Source of the DNA: Teratosphaeria epicoccoides | Lineage: Eukaryota > Ascomycota > Dothideomycetes > Mycosphaerellales > Teratosphaeriaceae | Direction of reading: 5' to 3' | Length of the DNA stretch: 64,000 nt | Assembly: GCA_021401465.1 (NCBI GenBank) | Contig: JADDMT010000001.1 | Span: 558,001 to 622,000 of the forward strand | In this document: positions 9,187 to 19,928 of the stretch, one piece after another | How the letters are laid out: each line of letters begins with the position of its first letter | How positions within the stretch are numbered: position 1 is the first letter of the stretch | The notes under the pieces: model-generated | What the model was told of the DNA's origin: nothing | Database searches by the model: none | Seen by the model: the letters and a program-made list of their open reading frames with translations, nothing else | Made by a program: the position numbers and the translations under genes

Positions 9187-10521
9187 ATGGCGAATAGCAT
9201 TGAGAGCGCCTTCCCAAAGGCTGTCGCTTTGCGCATATTGAGAGCGATACAGAAGCATTCAGACCCTGTCGAGCTCACGCAGCTATTCGAAGATATCGCA
9301 GGGCTGCTTCCGACATCAAGCAAGGAACCAGCGACTAAGAAAAGGAAGCTCGAGGGCACTGTTGAACCTCCAAATGCTGCAGTGGCCTCATTCAATGGCG
9401 TCGGAATTCTCAGTCCCGCAACAACATTCGATTGCAAAGATGTCAGTTTTCAGGTGCCTGCGCGGAAGAAGCTGAGGCTAGCCATAGTCGTTGAGCAGAA
9501 TGATGCCAGGAACCAGGAGATAAGATTATACAACCAGCAGAATGGAGATCTCGACTACACCTTGCCAGCATCGAACATTGAACAGGCTTTTTGCTTACCA
9601 GTGCCAGAAAAGCAGCAAAGACAGTGGAACTTCGTGCTTTTCCCAAAAGCCGGAGCTGTGAGTGCGAGCGGTGCGCCGGCCGATCAGGTTGTGTTCACGA
9701 TGAACGAAATTGCACCAAGTGGAGTCTCGGCTGCTGCCCAGGCGCCAAGTGAGACAGATACGTTTGTTACTGTGACGGAAAGAGAGCTGAACCGTTTACT
9801 ACATTATCAAGGGAAGAAAGTTGTGACACCAAGAGAGAGTGAGTTTGCGAGCAGCATTGTTCAATCGCATCGAAAGGGTGAGAAAGCATATCATGTCAAA
9901 GCACATAAAGGGAGCAAGGAAGGCAGGGCGTTCCAACTAGCCATGTTCTCTTGTGGTGGCTGACGGGACTACAATACAGGCTACCTGTTCTGCCTCGAAA
10001 ACGGCATAGTCTTCGGGTTCAAGAAGCCGCTCGCCTTCTTCCCTTTCTCAGCTATAGAATCAATAAGCTACACGTCCGTACTGCAGCGCACTTTCAACCT
10101 GGTCATCTCTACCCAAGACTTCGAAGGCAATAGCGGCAAGGAGGATGAGTTCAGCATGTTGGATCAGGCGGATTTCGCTGGCATCGACGAGTATGTCAAG
10201 CGACACGGGCTCAATGATGCGTCAATGGCCGCAGCACGCAGGGCAAAAGCGTACAATGTCAACAAGGAGAAAAGGGTCGAGGCAAATGGAGAGGCATCAA
10301 GGGGTCCAGGGGACGCGCAGTCTGAGCTGCAGAAAGCCGAGCAGGAGCTTCAAGACGCCGAAGATGAGGAAGAGGAGGATTACGAGGCCAGCGGTGGTGA
10401 GAGTGACGGTGAAGGAGAATACAGCAACGAGGAAGACGGAGAAGAATATGCCGAAGGTTACGATAATGATGAAGAGGGCGCGGAAGAAGTGGAGCATGAA
10501 GAGGCTGCCCGTGATGAATGA
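9187..10521 (+). CDS. RTT106: histone chaperone RTT106
   Basis: Nuclear chaperone for newly made H3-H4 carrying H3K56 acetylation, acting in replication-coupled nucleosome assembly and heterochromatin silencing. Exons 9187..9922 and 9980..10521 give 425 residues (yeast 455). The N-terminal helical dimerisation part is followed by the double PH-like module: FDCKDVSFQVPARKKLRLAI, the conserved KAHKGSKEG, then GYLFCLENGIVFGFKKPL, AIESISYTSVLQRTFNLVI and EFSMLDQADFAGIDEYVKRH. A long Asp/Glu-rich tail ends the protein, as in histone chaperones. The intron (9923-9979, 57 bp) begins with GC rather than GT, has branch-like GGCTGACG at about 9958, and ends ATACAG. No GT donor at that place restores the conserved KEGYLF junction. 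Without splicing the frame ends at 9963, before the second PH module. Confidence 0.92.
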
Positions 10522-11563
10522 GCGTTGCCAATATGCAGGACGACGGGTGAAGCTGGCGGCTTCGATCGACGAATGCCCATATTAACTGCATTCAAGCGCG
10601 TTGGACACCACGACAATGAGCTTGTAATCGATGTGATGAGGTGAAATCTTCATCGCAAGAGGGCAAACCGCCGTAAGATCGGCATGAAATATGTATCACG
10701 CAGCTGTGCTTGTGGACGTTTCACGAGCGAGCATCTTGCATTGCACTTCTGCAACAGTTGCTGCAGTGCAATCCCCAGCCGCATGCTATCCGACCAACAC
10801 GGTGAAGTCCTGAAGGACATATTGCCTGGATGCCACGGCTCAAGCACGACCGAGTTATGCATCGATATTTGATGTGCTGACAATCCGGTCACACAACCGC
10901 AAAGATCTTGCGATACCGAATTGCATCGGCAAATACAAAAAGGCTCAGGCACTCCAGCTAGGGTATATGCACTCCGAAGGCCGACCACTGCGAGTCTGCA
11001 ACCAGGCGTTCGCCGCTGGCGCCAAATCTTGCAAGCCTATTGCTTGACCTGCGCAAGTCAAAAGTCTATTCGTGCGCTTCGCATCTCCAACACCGAAACC
11101 TTGGTTTTCATCTACGACCTCGATATATTCTGGCTTTTTTAAAGCAATTTGGCCCTGAGCGCTGAGTGAGGAAGAACTTGGTTGTTGCTTGTTCCCGGGC
11201 TCTCAGCTCAAATCAAACGTTCTGTAACGTTCCCTCTCCCGCAGTCGCAGCTCCTGAGTCACTGCTGCTGTGAAATTGCTCAAAAAGCACAATCCGTGCA
11301 ACACAGCCGTTACAAATCTCGAAATGAGCGACGATACTAGGGCGCTTCAACATATCAAAGTTTCGACGGCACCGGAGAGGCTTTCACAATGGGGCCCACT
11401 GCCCTGCGATCTGCCTCTGTCTGCTCCCTTTGTCCTTCCAGCGTTGTTGTCGTATTGATTTCATTGCGCTTACATTCGCTTGACAGGCGTCCTGAGGATT
11501 GTGGCTGGCTGAAGATAATCAGGTGTACTGCACATACGACGTCGTTGGTGCAGAACAACAACA
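10522..11563. other. intergenic, about 1 kb
   Basis: Holds the RTT106 3' end and the upstream region of the secreted-protein gene. Short frames only; nothing recognised. Confidence 0.55.
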
Positions 11564-12528
11564 ATGCATTCGAGCATAGTCGTCACCACCGCCCTTGCGG
11601 CTGCAATCAATGTCTTCGCGCAGAGCAGTGCCAGCCCCAGCACCGCGTCGATTCTGAACCTGCCGTTGGGAGGCAGCGATAACGATCTCGTGGCTTCTAT
11701 CATCACAGCTGTACGTGATGATCAACGACCATTGTGCGTACAATGAGGTATTAATTCGTCCTCGTAGGGTCCTTCCGGAACAGTCTACGCCATTGGATGC
11801 GCAAACCAGACGAACACGGCCCAAGCATGCGGTGCTGCGGCCGGCTGCTACCTCGAGAGTTCAATCACCGTGACACAGGACGCAAGCACCATACACTACA
11901 CCTGGACCGACGACCATGCACAGTACGTTGTTGCCCATGCACGACATCTCCACGCGATCCTGGTCGTGCCTCCACGACGTATGCAGAGCATAGACCACGA
12001 CTCTGAACTCACCTCACCCATCAACCCAGTACTTCACTCCTTAAATGCCACAGCATACTGACCACTCCCGAAAACAACAGGATTGCCATGATCTCCTCCG
12101 TCCATATCTCCGGCGGCGGCGTCATGACCGCCATGGCCCCCTCCGGCGCCCCGACCGGCTCCGTCACTGACATCTACCCCGACATCCGCACCGTCGGCTG
12201 CCATCTGTACGGCGACTCGACCATCACGTCCGCCGTCTGCACCGGTGAATCCAGCGTCCCGGGCGTAGGCAACAAGACCGAGAGCATCACACTGGGCACT
12301 AAGAACCTGAGCTACGTCGCTGCGGCCGTCACTGCCGGGGCCTCGAATACGGCGTCGAGCAGCGGCGCGTCGACGACGAGCAGCGCGAGTGGAAGCAAGA
12401 CGACTGGTGCGAGTGCCGCAACAGGCGCGAGGGGGAGCTCGCACACGAATGCTGCAGCGCCCGTGGCGACCATGGCGGGGTATGCGGGTGTGGTGTTGGC
12501 GGGCGTTGCTGGTGTGATGATGTTGTAA
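11564..12528 (+). CDS. secreted Ser-rich, probably GPI-anchored cell-surface protein
   Basis: Exons 11564..11710, 11768..11922 and 12081..12528 give 249 residues. Intron 1 is 57 bp (GTACGT...CGTAG, phase 0). Intron 2 is 158 bp (GTACGT...AACAG, phase 2), longer than its neighbours in the window. The N-terminus is a signal peptide (SSIVVTTALAAAINVFAQ). The mature part has spaced cysteines (GCANQTNTAQACGAAAGCYL; VGCHLYGDSTITSAVC) and sites for N-glycosylation. A Ser/Thr/Gly/Ala-rich stalk (about 195-225) and a hydrophobic C-terminal end (MAGYAGVVLAGVAGVMML) without charged residues follow, the arrangement of a GPI attachment signal. No enzymatic motif is seen. The role is inferred to be cell-wall or surface related; the family is not recognised. 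Confidence 0.8.
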
Positions 12529-13363
12529 TGGCGCTTAGATGGTTTGGGCATGATACATACGACTTTGGCATACATTAAGCATTTTGGACGAGCGTGCTAG
12601 GAGTGTTAAAGAGCTTCAGTGCGTGGCTTATGTGGACGCGCATATGCATTCATGTATATAGAAGAGAATCACATGCGCCAGCATAATTTAATAGAGCTTT
12701 TCGACGTAGGCGTCGTGTCGTGTTCCCAGAGTCAGCTGGCTCAGCTTGGTGCGTATGTTGGCGTCGACCATGGGTGGACGTAGGTGCATGCCAGAATTAT
12801 ACGGTTTTTCGCTTGGGCGGCCACGGAATCCATGGTCGTGAGAGTAATCATTGTGATCTGGAAGGCTCCGGCAGCTCTTGGTCCCATGGCTGCCATAAGG
12901 AGGCTAGTTGATGTCTAAATTTTCTTTTTTATCCTGGTACAGCTTCATCTTTGTACCATGGATCGCCTGGATCGACAGCGCTTCTGGTCCAAGGACAAGG
13001 GCTTACCAGAAAAAATACCTCCTACATTGGATGTGGCGACGGTCTTGGAACTGTTCTCGAACACGCGCACCTCAACGATCTCGGTACCGTGAGAAAAGTA
13101 TCGGCAGGATCCAAGGCATCGCTCTGTCGAGTTCTTTAGATAATTGCGAGCACAAACGTTCAGTCGTCAGAAACACATTCGAGGAACTGCCTACTTGGTT
13201 CCTATCAATCTCCTATCCCGCGCACGCATGAGGAGCGGTTGATCGCAATATCGCCTCAGTCCTGGCTCGGACGCTAAGCACTGGACGCGTAAATGTGTTT
13301 CAATGTCAACGCTATCCGAGCACCAGCAGAACTGCTTTGAACACATGGCGCACCACCTCACAT
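12529..13363. other. intergenic between convergent genes
   Basis: About 830 bp between the stop codons of the surface-protein gene (+) and NOP15 (-). No gene seen. Confidence 0.6.
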
Positions 13364-14503
13364 CTACTTCTTCGCCTTCTTGACCTTCTTGACGGTCGTC
13401 TTTACTTCGGGCGCCGCTCGCTTGTTGCCAGGCTTCTTCTCTCTCTCCATCCCTGCGACAGTGAGCCCCGCCAGCTCTTCCTGCACCGTCGTCGGAACCT
13501 TGACCTCGGTCTTGGCATCATTCCCAGCGCTTTCAGTGGATCTGGCACTGTCCTCCTGTGCGCCAGCGTCTGCATCACCGCCCTCGACCAGTGTCGTGCT
13601 TGACTTGGCCTCCCTGGCCGACTTTAGCACTGGCATCTCAAATCCATATCCCAGCTCCTTGAGTTTTTCAGCTTTCTCCTCTCGTCTCAGTCTCTCTGCC
13701 TCAATTCTCTTGTCCCAATCCTCCTTGACCATACCCCTCTTGAGCTTGCCGCCCTCGATTCTATTCCTTGGGGCAGGCTTCTTCCGCCTACCAGTGCCGT
13801 TCCACATATGCTCGCTGATCTGCTCCGGTGGCACGGTCCGCACCTGCAGAATATGATTGAACAGCAGATACTTGTCCATCGTCTTAGCGACAATTTCAGC
13901 AACAGCTTTCGATGCGAATTCCACGAATGCGTAGTGCTGTGACTTGCCGGTCTTGCGATTGCGCGCGAGGCGAAGATGGGTGATGTCACCAAATTGAGAG
14001 AAGTAGGCTTTCATCTGGTGTTCGTAGAAACCGTGAGGTATGCGGCCAACATAAATCACACCGGGAGTACGCTCTGGGTCTCCGTCCCGGGCATTCTTGA
14101 TCGCTTTCTGCACCTCCTTGACTCGTGGGGCCTGAGGCAGCCTCTCGGTCGCTATACCTCCATCTTCAGCGCCTGAAGCCTCGTCCTCGCTGCTGGAGAA
14201 GCCGGCAAGCAGCCCTGCAGTCTGATCGGCTGTCTCTGCGCCGCCATCTATCTCATCGTCGGCCTCGGTGGCGGTAGTCTCTATGATTAACTTCTCTGCT
14301 GCATTCTCCTGGTGCTTCTTGCCCTGCTCCTTTGTTGTCTTGGTCATCTTGGTGACAGTCTCCACCACTTTTTGCTCCCCCGGCTTCTTCAGGGCAGACT
14401 TGAGCGGCGCAGGCTTTTCAGCAGACTTGGCTACCTTGACCTTCTTCGTCGGCGCGGCAGCATCGCTGGTGCTCTTGCGCTTCTTGATGACTGTGGTCGA
14501 CAT
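13364..14503 (-). CDS. NOP15: ribosome biogenesis protein NOP15 (NIFK-like RRM protein)
   Basis: Nucleolar RNA-binding factor for processing of the 27S pre-rRNA in 60S subunit assembly. Single exon, 379 residues from the ATG at 14503. The frame is open further upstream to 14671, but the conserved-looking Lys-rich start (MSTTVIKKRK) and the closeness of the divergent gene favour 14503. The N-terminus is a Lys-rich, nuclear-signal-like stretch followed by an acidic patch (about 80-115). One RRM (about 149-225) carries RNP2 VIYVGRIP and RNP1 KSQHYAFVEF. After it comes the family block LQVRTVPPEQISEHMWNG, a charged helix (DWDKRIEAERLRREEKAEKL) and a Lys-rich tail. It shares a short divergent upstream region with the SMN gene. 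Confidence 0.92.
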   Translation of the reverse strand: MSTTVIKKRKSTSDAAAPTKKVKVAKSAEKPAPLKSALKKPGEQKVVETVTKMTKTTKEQGKKHQENAAEKLIIETTATEADDEIDGGAETADQTAGLLAGFSSSEDEASGAEDGGIATERLPQAPRVKEVQKAIKNARDGDPERTPGVIYVGRIPHGFYEHQMKAYFSQFGDITHLRLARNRKTGKSQHYAFVEFASKAVAEIVAKTMDKYLLFNHILQVRTVPPEQISEHMWNGTGRRKKPAPRNRIEGGKLKRGMVKEDWDKRIEAERLRREEKAEKLKELGYGFEMPVLKSAREAKSSTTLVEGGDADAGAQEDSARSTESAGNDAKTEVKVPTTVQEELAGLTVAGMEREKKPGNKRAAPEVKTTVKKVKKAKK

Positions 14504-14698
14504 GGTTGAGCTTCGCACTGCGTTGTGAACGGGTGTGAAGTGAATTGTCTCGAGAAAAATGTTCAAGTCGGATCGAGCATGGAGCGTTCGGCGTTCGGGG
14601 TCCGAGCCGAACGGAACGACCCTCGGACCAAGGGACTTCGACCTCCACTTCGAAGTTTTGATGTAAACCACAAAGGAACGTGACGGACGACCTGCAGA
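14504..14698. promoter_or_regulatory. divergent promoter region NOP15 / SMN
   Basis: Only 195 bp separate the start codons of NOP15 (-) and SMN (+), so the two genes must share or overlap their promoters. This suggests, without proving, common control of two RNP-assembly genes. Confidence 0.6.
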
Positions 14699-15202
14699 AT
14701 GGCAGGAGACGAAGGTTCACACCCCGAGGTCTGGGACGACTCCGTGCTGGTCGACTCCTGGAACGAGGCTCTAGCGGAGTACAGGCAGTACCACTCCTTG
14801 GCGGTCAAGGGCGAGAAGATTGACATTGTCCTGGATGAGGCCGAGAAAATCGAGCGAGAGCATGTTGCCGTCCAAGCTGCCACAGTCCAAAATGAAGGCG
14901 AGAGTTCTGAGCACCCGCCGCAGACCATTGCAAATGAAGCACAGCCGGCTTCCAGTCTTCCAGCGAGTGGAACGCAAGCTGCAGCGGCGCCAGCATTGCC
15001 TGGCAGTGCAGCTGTACCTCAGGCTTTGATGAACACAGGTATGCCATGTCTCGCGTCGTAATCGCGGAAACACTAACATCAAGCCACAGTGCAAGATGAA
15101 GGTCTCAAGAACATCATGATGAGCTGGTACTATGCCGGCTACTACACTGGTCTCTATGAAGGCCAACAGAAGGCCTATGCCTCAATGCAGCAAGGGGGCT
15201 GA
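14699..15202 (+). CDS. SMN1: survival motor neuron (SMN) protein homologue
   Basis: SMN with Gemin partners loads Sm proteins onto spliceosomal snRNAs. Exons 14699..15038 and 15090..15202 (51-bp intron, GTATGC...CACAG, phase 1) give 150 residues, close to the compact SMN of fission yeast. The N-terminus has the Gemin2-binding pattern (VWDDSVLVDSWNEALAEYR). The middle is a low-complexity Ala/Gln/Pro linker with no Tudor domain, as in other short fungal SMNs. The C-terminus is the YG-box self-association helix (IMMSWYYAGYYTGLYEGQQ), with the regularly spaced Tyr and Gly that define the family. The YG box lies entirely in exon 2, and without splicing the frame stops at 15061. The family is absent from budding yeast. 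Confidence 0.92.
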
Positions 15203-16178
15203 GCCACATCGAGCTCAAAGTGGCCAAAGTTTGTTTCTCAAGTCCATCTGGATCGCCTGGATTGGACAGCTCGTGGCATCAAGGAAGCTGACTTGCAACC
15301 GATGAGTGATTCATTCTAGGCTGCTCCACTAAGTCATTGTATCTTGCAGCCCGGATAGCTTGCATCTGCCGAGACCGAGGAACAACGAAGATGCGCCAGC
15401 GCGCAGGACGCAAAAGGCCTCTACATCGCATCACCGAGGGCTTTGGGACGCCAATCGTCGATGCGCTCGATGCCATCTTCGGCTGCAGGATGATGCTGAT
15501 GCATGCTAGTAGGAGGCTACATGGAACTGATTCACGTGCGATGATTCCACTACGTCGAGATCGTCTACCAGACGCCCGTCTGCCCAGCACTTCGCCAGTC
15601 TCAGTTCTTCGCTCCATGCATCAGCAGCTGCAGTCAAGCTGCAATACCGGTCGCGCTCATATCCTGTCTTCAAAGCAATCCAGCACGTGCTGATATCTGC
15701 AGACAGCATTAGTAGAAAGAAGGACTTGCAAATGGGTCGATCTATGAGCATGCAATTGTCATTCCAGCGAGAGCAATTGCCTTTGCAAATTGACATCTGC
15801 TGTCTCTCTGGCTGACATGCTTGACGCAGATTCTCCAATGCATGGGAAACTATGACTCATACCCAGAGACCAAGTGCATGTGCATATCAAGTTGTGCGCT
15901 CGGTGTGCTCACTGCTACCTGAACGCCTATAACTACCGTCAGCTGGCTAAACTTGCACTTGCTTGCTTCACAGACTAAGGATGATCCACAAATTCCGCCA
16001 TGAAGTCATCGGCTTGTTCTGGAGACTAGGGCTATTGTCCGTGTCTCAGACTCAGTCCCTGACTCCAGAGAAAGAGATGCGCTGTGCATCACCTCGACCA
16101 AGCAGGGCAGTCATTTTCTAGCCAATGTGCTTGGGCCTTCGAGTAACAGAAGTACACGGACTAAACCGTTGCCTTTCT
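15203..16178. other. intergenic, about 1 kb
   Basis: Downstream of SMN. Several short frames overlap on both strands, but none has domain resemblance or convincing splice sites. Nothing assigned. Confidence 0.5.
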
Positions 16179-16595
16179 TCAATCAGCCGCTGGAGCTGAG
16201 ATAAGCAATTCTACGAGATTTTGATCTCGCACCAGCAATTGGGCATCTGTTCGTACCTTCAGTACAGCATTTTGGAAGATGCAGCTCATCAGCCGGGCAC
16301 ACTGAAGTTGCATACCTGCTCGTATCTGCAGAAGCCGACTTCTCTGGATGGAGATTTGGATGTACACTAGAAGCGCTGAATCCGAGGCATCGATCTCCTT
16401 CGCACGGCTCCCATCAAGCGTTTCTATCATGAGGCGCTTCCAGTCTCCTACAGGCTGAACCACTTCTCCTTGCCCGAGCTTCGTCTCCACAGCGCGACCG
16501 TCCCAAAGATTGCCAGGCGAGGAGCGGAACATTTGCAGTGCATCAAGCACATCTGTCTGACATTCTGATTTCATTGCATCCAAGCTCACGGACAT
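16179..16595 (-). CDS. possible small gene, function unknown
   Basis: An uninterrupted 138-codon frame with even amino-acid composition (starts MSVSLDAMKSECQTDVLDAL; later LLVYIQISIQRSRLLQIRAG). Just downstream another frame reads CLSQLQRLIEERQRF, which also looks coding, so the true 3' end may use an intron I could not fix. No family recognised. It may be a real short helical protein, part of a larger spliced gene, or chance. Confidence 0.3.
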   Translation of the reverse strand: MSVSLDAMKSECQTDVLDALQMFRSSPGNLWDGRAVETKLGQGEVVQPVGDWKRLMIETLDGSRAKEIDASDSALLVYIQISIQRSRLLQIRAGMQLQCARLMSCIFQNAVLKVRTDAQLLVRDQNLVELLISAPAAD

Positions 16596-17650
16596 GGTCC
16601 AGTTCGGTGAGCTGGCTAGCCTGGACTGGGCTGAAGAAAATAGAGTCCGTGGTAGATGAGGTGAAATGCACCGCCACTCGGAGGAGATGAGAGAGATTGG
16701 CTTGGTCGGTGTCAGAAACCACCAACCACAAAACTCACGGATCTGACTGTGTTGGAAGAATCGGCGAGGTCAGGAGAGGTGGTATTACACGGGTGCCTGA
16801 CATTGTCAGGCATGCCGAAGACGAAAATGACGAACCCGACGACCAAGGATGAGGGAGAAATCGGCCAAAAAATGCACGAAACGTGCAGCGATCTGATGCG
16901 GCGCCGCAAAGACGAAGAATGCGAAGAGTGCTTGGTTGTTTTGCTTCCCCAACAAGCCTGATCGCACCTCAATTTGTTTGTCGCTTCGAAATATGATGCT
17001 CGGCTTGATGTCTCGCGGATGGCTCACTCGTATTACCTGGGTTGGAGGAGAAGCACTGATCTCGTCCATCAGTAAAGGCAATCCATGGAGGCTCGGGGAT
17101 GATGGCCCTTTGACCAGGCGCGAGCGATTCATCCTCTTGGCTGCTTGACAGGCCTTTGGCACTGGATCCGTGGGCGACCTGTCGGCGTTTGGAAAGCGAT
17201 CCACGGACTGGTGGAGGTGGCGCAGACCCCGGTGAGGCGAGTGCACAGCATCCTGCCAATCGGTGCTTCAGCTTAGACGATGAGGAGTATGAGATGCAGG
17301 CCGCGCCGGAAAAATGCTTCAGAGCGTCTCTACACACGGATATGGCAACGGTGGCGTACAAATATGGTTTGTTGACGTTCGTAACAAGGTGTCTGCTCGT
17401 CTGATCATGACTCGTTCGTCATAAGCCCTGTGAATACACATCCTCTGCTCGTTAAGACGCCACTATGCGTCGGGTCGTGCCCTCCCGTTCGATCACTGAG
17501 CCGAGCGCTGCGTGACAGGAGTCCTCTTTTTCTCGAAATAAACTTAACATTGTTTCCCACAGATCACCACTCATAGCTTTGCAGCAAATCCTGACAGCAC
17601 ACTCTGCTTAGCACTTCCTTGCGCTGCTCACCCATCGCAACACAACAACT
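16596..17650. other. intergenic, about 1 kb
   Basis: Overlapping short frames on both strands with no recognisable product. The right end should hold the promoter of the LPAELRN-type gene. Confidence 0.5.
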
Positions 17651-19117
17651 ATGGCCATGGACCTCGACGAGTTGTTCCCCGAGATGAACGGAGGGGCGTT
17701 CGGCGACTACAAGATCACCAACGAGCCCGTATACCTCGACGAGGGATTCGGCGTGCAGGACATCGACAAGGAGTCCGACTACTTCAATGCATTGAGCCAT
17801 GGGCTTGATGCCGAGCAGGCCATGCAGCAGAGCATTCTTGATGGCCGCATCCCGTTCGACTACTCGCTCGTCGATCCACTCATCGTGCATCCAAAGGACA
17901 TTACCTCAATGATGGGCATGAGGGCTTACATCGAGAGGCTCATAGCTCCTCGCCGCTACATTGTCGTGAAGCCACCGTTCGCCGAGGCCCAGCTCGTCAT
18001 CATGGCTCTGCTGCTGCACGACAAGCCGCAGACTGTTCAAGCTCTATGCTTGTGGCTCTTCGACACTTTCGCGTATTATCAGGACATGGCGAGGAGCTGC
18101 TTCGCAGAGTGGAGGCACGAGTGCACTTCCTTGCGCCATGACCCAACTTATATGACGAAACTGAGGATATGGGAGACCGTCTGGCGTTTCGAGATGCCTG
18201 TGCAGCACAGCTCTTCTGAGTGCATCGGCGACCCGACTCTCGAGGTTTCCTTCCAGGACGGCAAGCGCGTCATGGGCGAGTTCTTCGGGCAGAATATTCC
18301 CACTGCCAAGACCCCTGCAGACATCTGCAACTTCTTCCAGCTGCCGGCAGAACTGAGGAATATGATCTACGAGTTCGTGTTTGCCTATCCGCAAGCCGGC
18401 ATCAGCCCACATACTGTCTCTGTCGACCTGGGCCCCGGCGAGCTCGGTAGGCGCCGTATGGTCCTTCTGACGCCGAGCAGGAATTTCAACGAGCCGTTCG
18501 ACGAGAATGCATGGGTCCTTTTAGGAGATTACCGCTTCCAGGTCGACTCAATCCTCTCCGGCCATGCTGGGAAGATGTTGCGCACGGAGCCCATTGCGGA
18601 CATACTCGACTGCCTTCTGACCAACCGTCAATTCTACGACGAGGCCCACCCATTCTTCTTCAAAATTAATCACTTTTACTTCAAGAACCCCTCCAGTCTT
18701 ATGAAGGTCCTCGGTGCCATCCAGAGCAAGCAGCCCAAGTACGTGAAGTGCTTTGGGCACATATCCGTCTCCTTCGACATCAGGAACCAGCCTGGCGATC
18801 GCCTCAAGCTCCTCGGCAAGATTGCAGGCCTCGACAAGCTTGAGTTCTACGTTGACGAGGAGAAGTGGAAGGTACAGGCGCCTTCGGTGCGCGGTAGTTC
18901 TAAGAATAGAGCTATCGAGGACTTCACTGGCCATGACTTCCTGCGTCGTCATGTGCGCGCCACCGAGGTCCTGTTTCACGGCTGTCCCACTCTGGAGCGC
19001 ATGCTGAAGGCTCCGATGACGAAGGTCAGTGAGGAGGGCGAGAAGATGAAGGTGGTCAAGAAGCGTCGGGTCGATGCTGCTGCGAGGGTCAAGGCGAAGA
19101 AGCGCAAGACTGTTTGA
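17651..19117 (+). CDS. LPAELRN-motif (F-box-like) fungal protein
   Basis: Single exon, 488 residues, starting at the first of two Met codons (17651 or 17657). The motif FQLPAELRNMIYEFVFAYP (about 235-255) followed by LLTNRQFYDEAHPFFFKINHFYF is the signature of a large, rapidly expanding family in Dothideomycetes and other Pezizomycotina. It is often called F-box-like, but the molecular role is not established. An N-terminal helical region (IVVKPPFAEAQLVIMALLLH) precedes it. The C-terminus is Lys/Arg-rich (VVKKRRVDAA...KAKKRKTV), resembling a nuclear localisation signal. A broken relative lies in opposite orientation 0.8 kb downstream. The function is unknown; a ubiquitin-ligase adaptor role would be a guess from the family name. 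Confidence 0.85.
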   Translation: MAMDLDELFPEMNGGAFGDYKITNEPVYLDEGFGVQDIDKESDYFNALSHGLDAEQAMQQSILDGRIPFDYSLVDPLIVHPKDITSMMGMRAYIERLIAPRRYIVVKPPFAEAQLVIMALLLHDKPQTVQALCLWLFDTFAYYQDMARSCFAEWRHECTSLRHDPTYMTKLRIWETVWRFEMPVQHSSSECIGDPTLEVSFQDGKRVMGEFFGQNIPTAKTPADICNFFQLPAELRNMIYEFVFAYPQAGISPHTVSVDLGPGELGRRRMVLLTPSRNFNEPFDENAWVLLGDYRFQVDSILSGHAGKMLRTEPIADILDCLLTNRQFYDEAHPFFFKINHFYFKNPSSLMKVLGAIQSKQPKYVKCFGHISVSFDIRNQPGDRLKLLGKIAGLDKLEFYVDEEKWKVQAPSVRGSSKNRAIEDFTGHDFLRRHVRATEVLFHGCPTLERMLKAPMTKVSEEGEKMKVVKKRRVDAAARVKAKKRKTV

Positions 19118-19928
19118 GCAAGCTGTAGCTATCACACTCGCAGCAGGGTCCCAAGCTCGTGTGAGGACATCGAAGGCCAGGTGGACTGACAGCGATGCTG
19201 AGACTGCTAGGCTGAAGTGCCCATCGCGCGTTGACTACAAGCCGCCGCAGTCTTAAAGGTCTCTGTGTATCCGCTGGCAGCACTGCATTGAGCGAGTCGC
19301 TGGGTGAGATACTCGGCGATAGCAATTACAGCGCTGTTCGCCTGATGGCACTGAATCTTGAGACATTGAAAAGTTATTTGTTTGGCAGGCAAGGTCGTGA
19401 GGATAGAAGCAATGCAGAATCCGAATGTCTTTCAGCTCCTTGAGATGTATGGCATCGTTCATGTGTCACAATGCAATGACAGCAAGGTTCGTAGCGCGTC
19501 ACCAGCATCGCTTTGGACACGTAAGTGACATATGACAGATGAGGAGACCCTAGACGATCCGGATCGCTACGCGACGGTGGCACGATGTGAGTAAGAGTGA
19601 TTGCTCTTGTACACTTTGTCAGCTGGGAAGCACCTCCAGGACCACATGGTCAGATCTTACACGACATGCTGCAATTGCAATCTGTCGCATGCAGCAAGCA
19701 TTTGTTCAAACCTCGTTCGAGCCACGGCAGCCATTGCCATATCGCTCGTCTCGTACCACGCTCTCATGCCCAGCATGCCTCTCTGCCCAGCATGCCTCTC
19801 TGCCCAGCATGCCTCTCTGCCCAGCATGCCTCTCTGCTCACCATGCCATTCTGTCCGCCATGCCCCCTGCCTGCCATACCATTCTGCTCGCCATGCCGTT
19901 CCTGGATCGCTCTGATCACTCTCGAGCC
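19118..19928. other. spacer between inverted paralogues
   Basis: About 810 bp between the intact gene and the stop of its broken relative on the other strand. The only structure seen is the 17-bp tandem repeat listed separately. Confidence 0.55.
19768..19904. repeat. 17-bp tandem repeat
   Basis: Four perfect copies of GCCCAGCATGCCTCTCT occupy 19768-19835. About four degenerate copies continue to ~19904, keeping the core GCCATGCC / GCCATACC. There are no spacers between units. It lies just beyond the 3' end of the broken LPAEF-type gene. On the plus strand it encodes a repeated Pro/Ser/Cys/Ala peptide in a frame with no other support. Confidence 0.9.

Noticed and set aside
10145..10585. 146-codon plus-strand frame overlapping the RTT106 acidic tail
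   Set aside because: Frame-shifted reading of the Glu/Asp-rich tail, giving an artificial Arg/Lys-rich product.
19768..19904. CRISPR-like array
   Set aside because: Units are directly adjacent without spacers, and the genome is eukaryotic.
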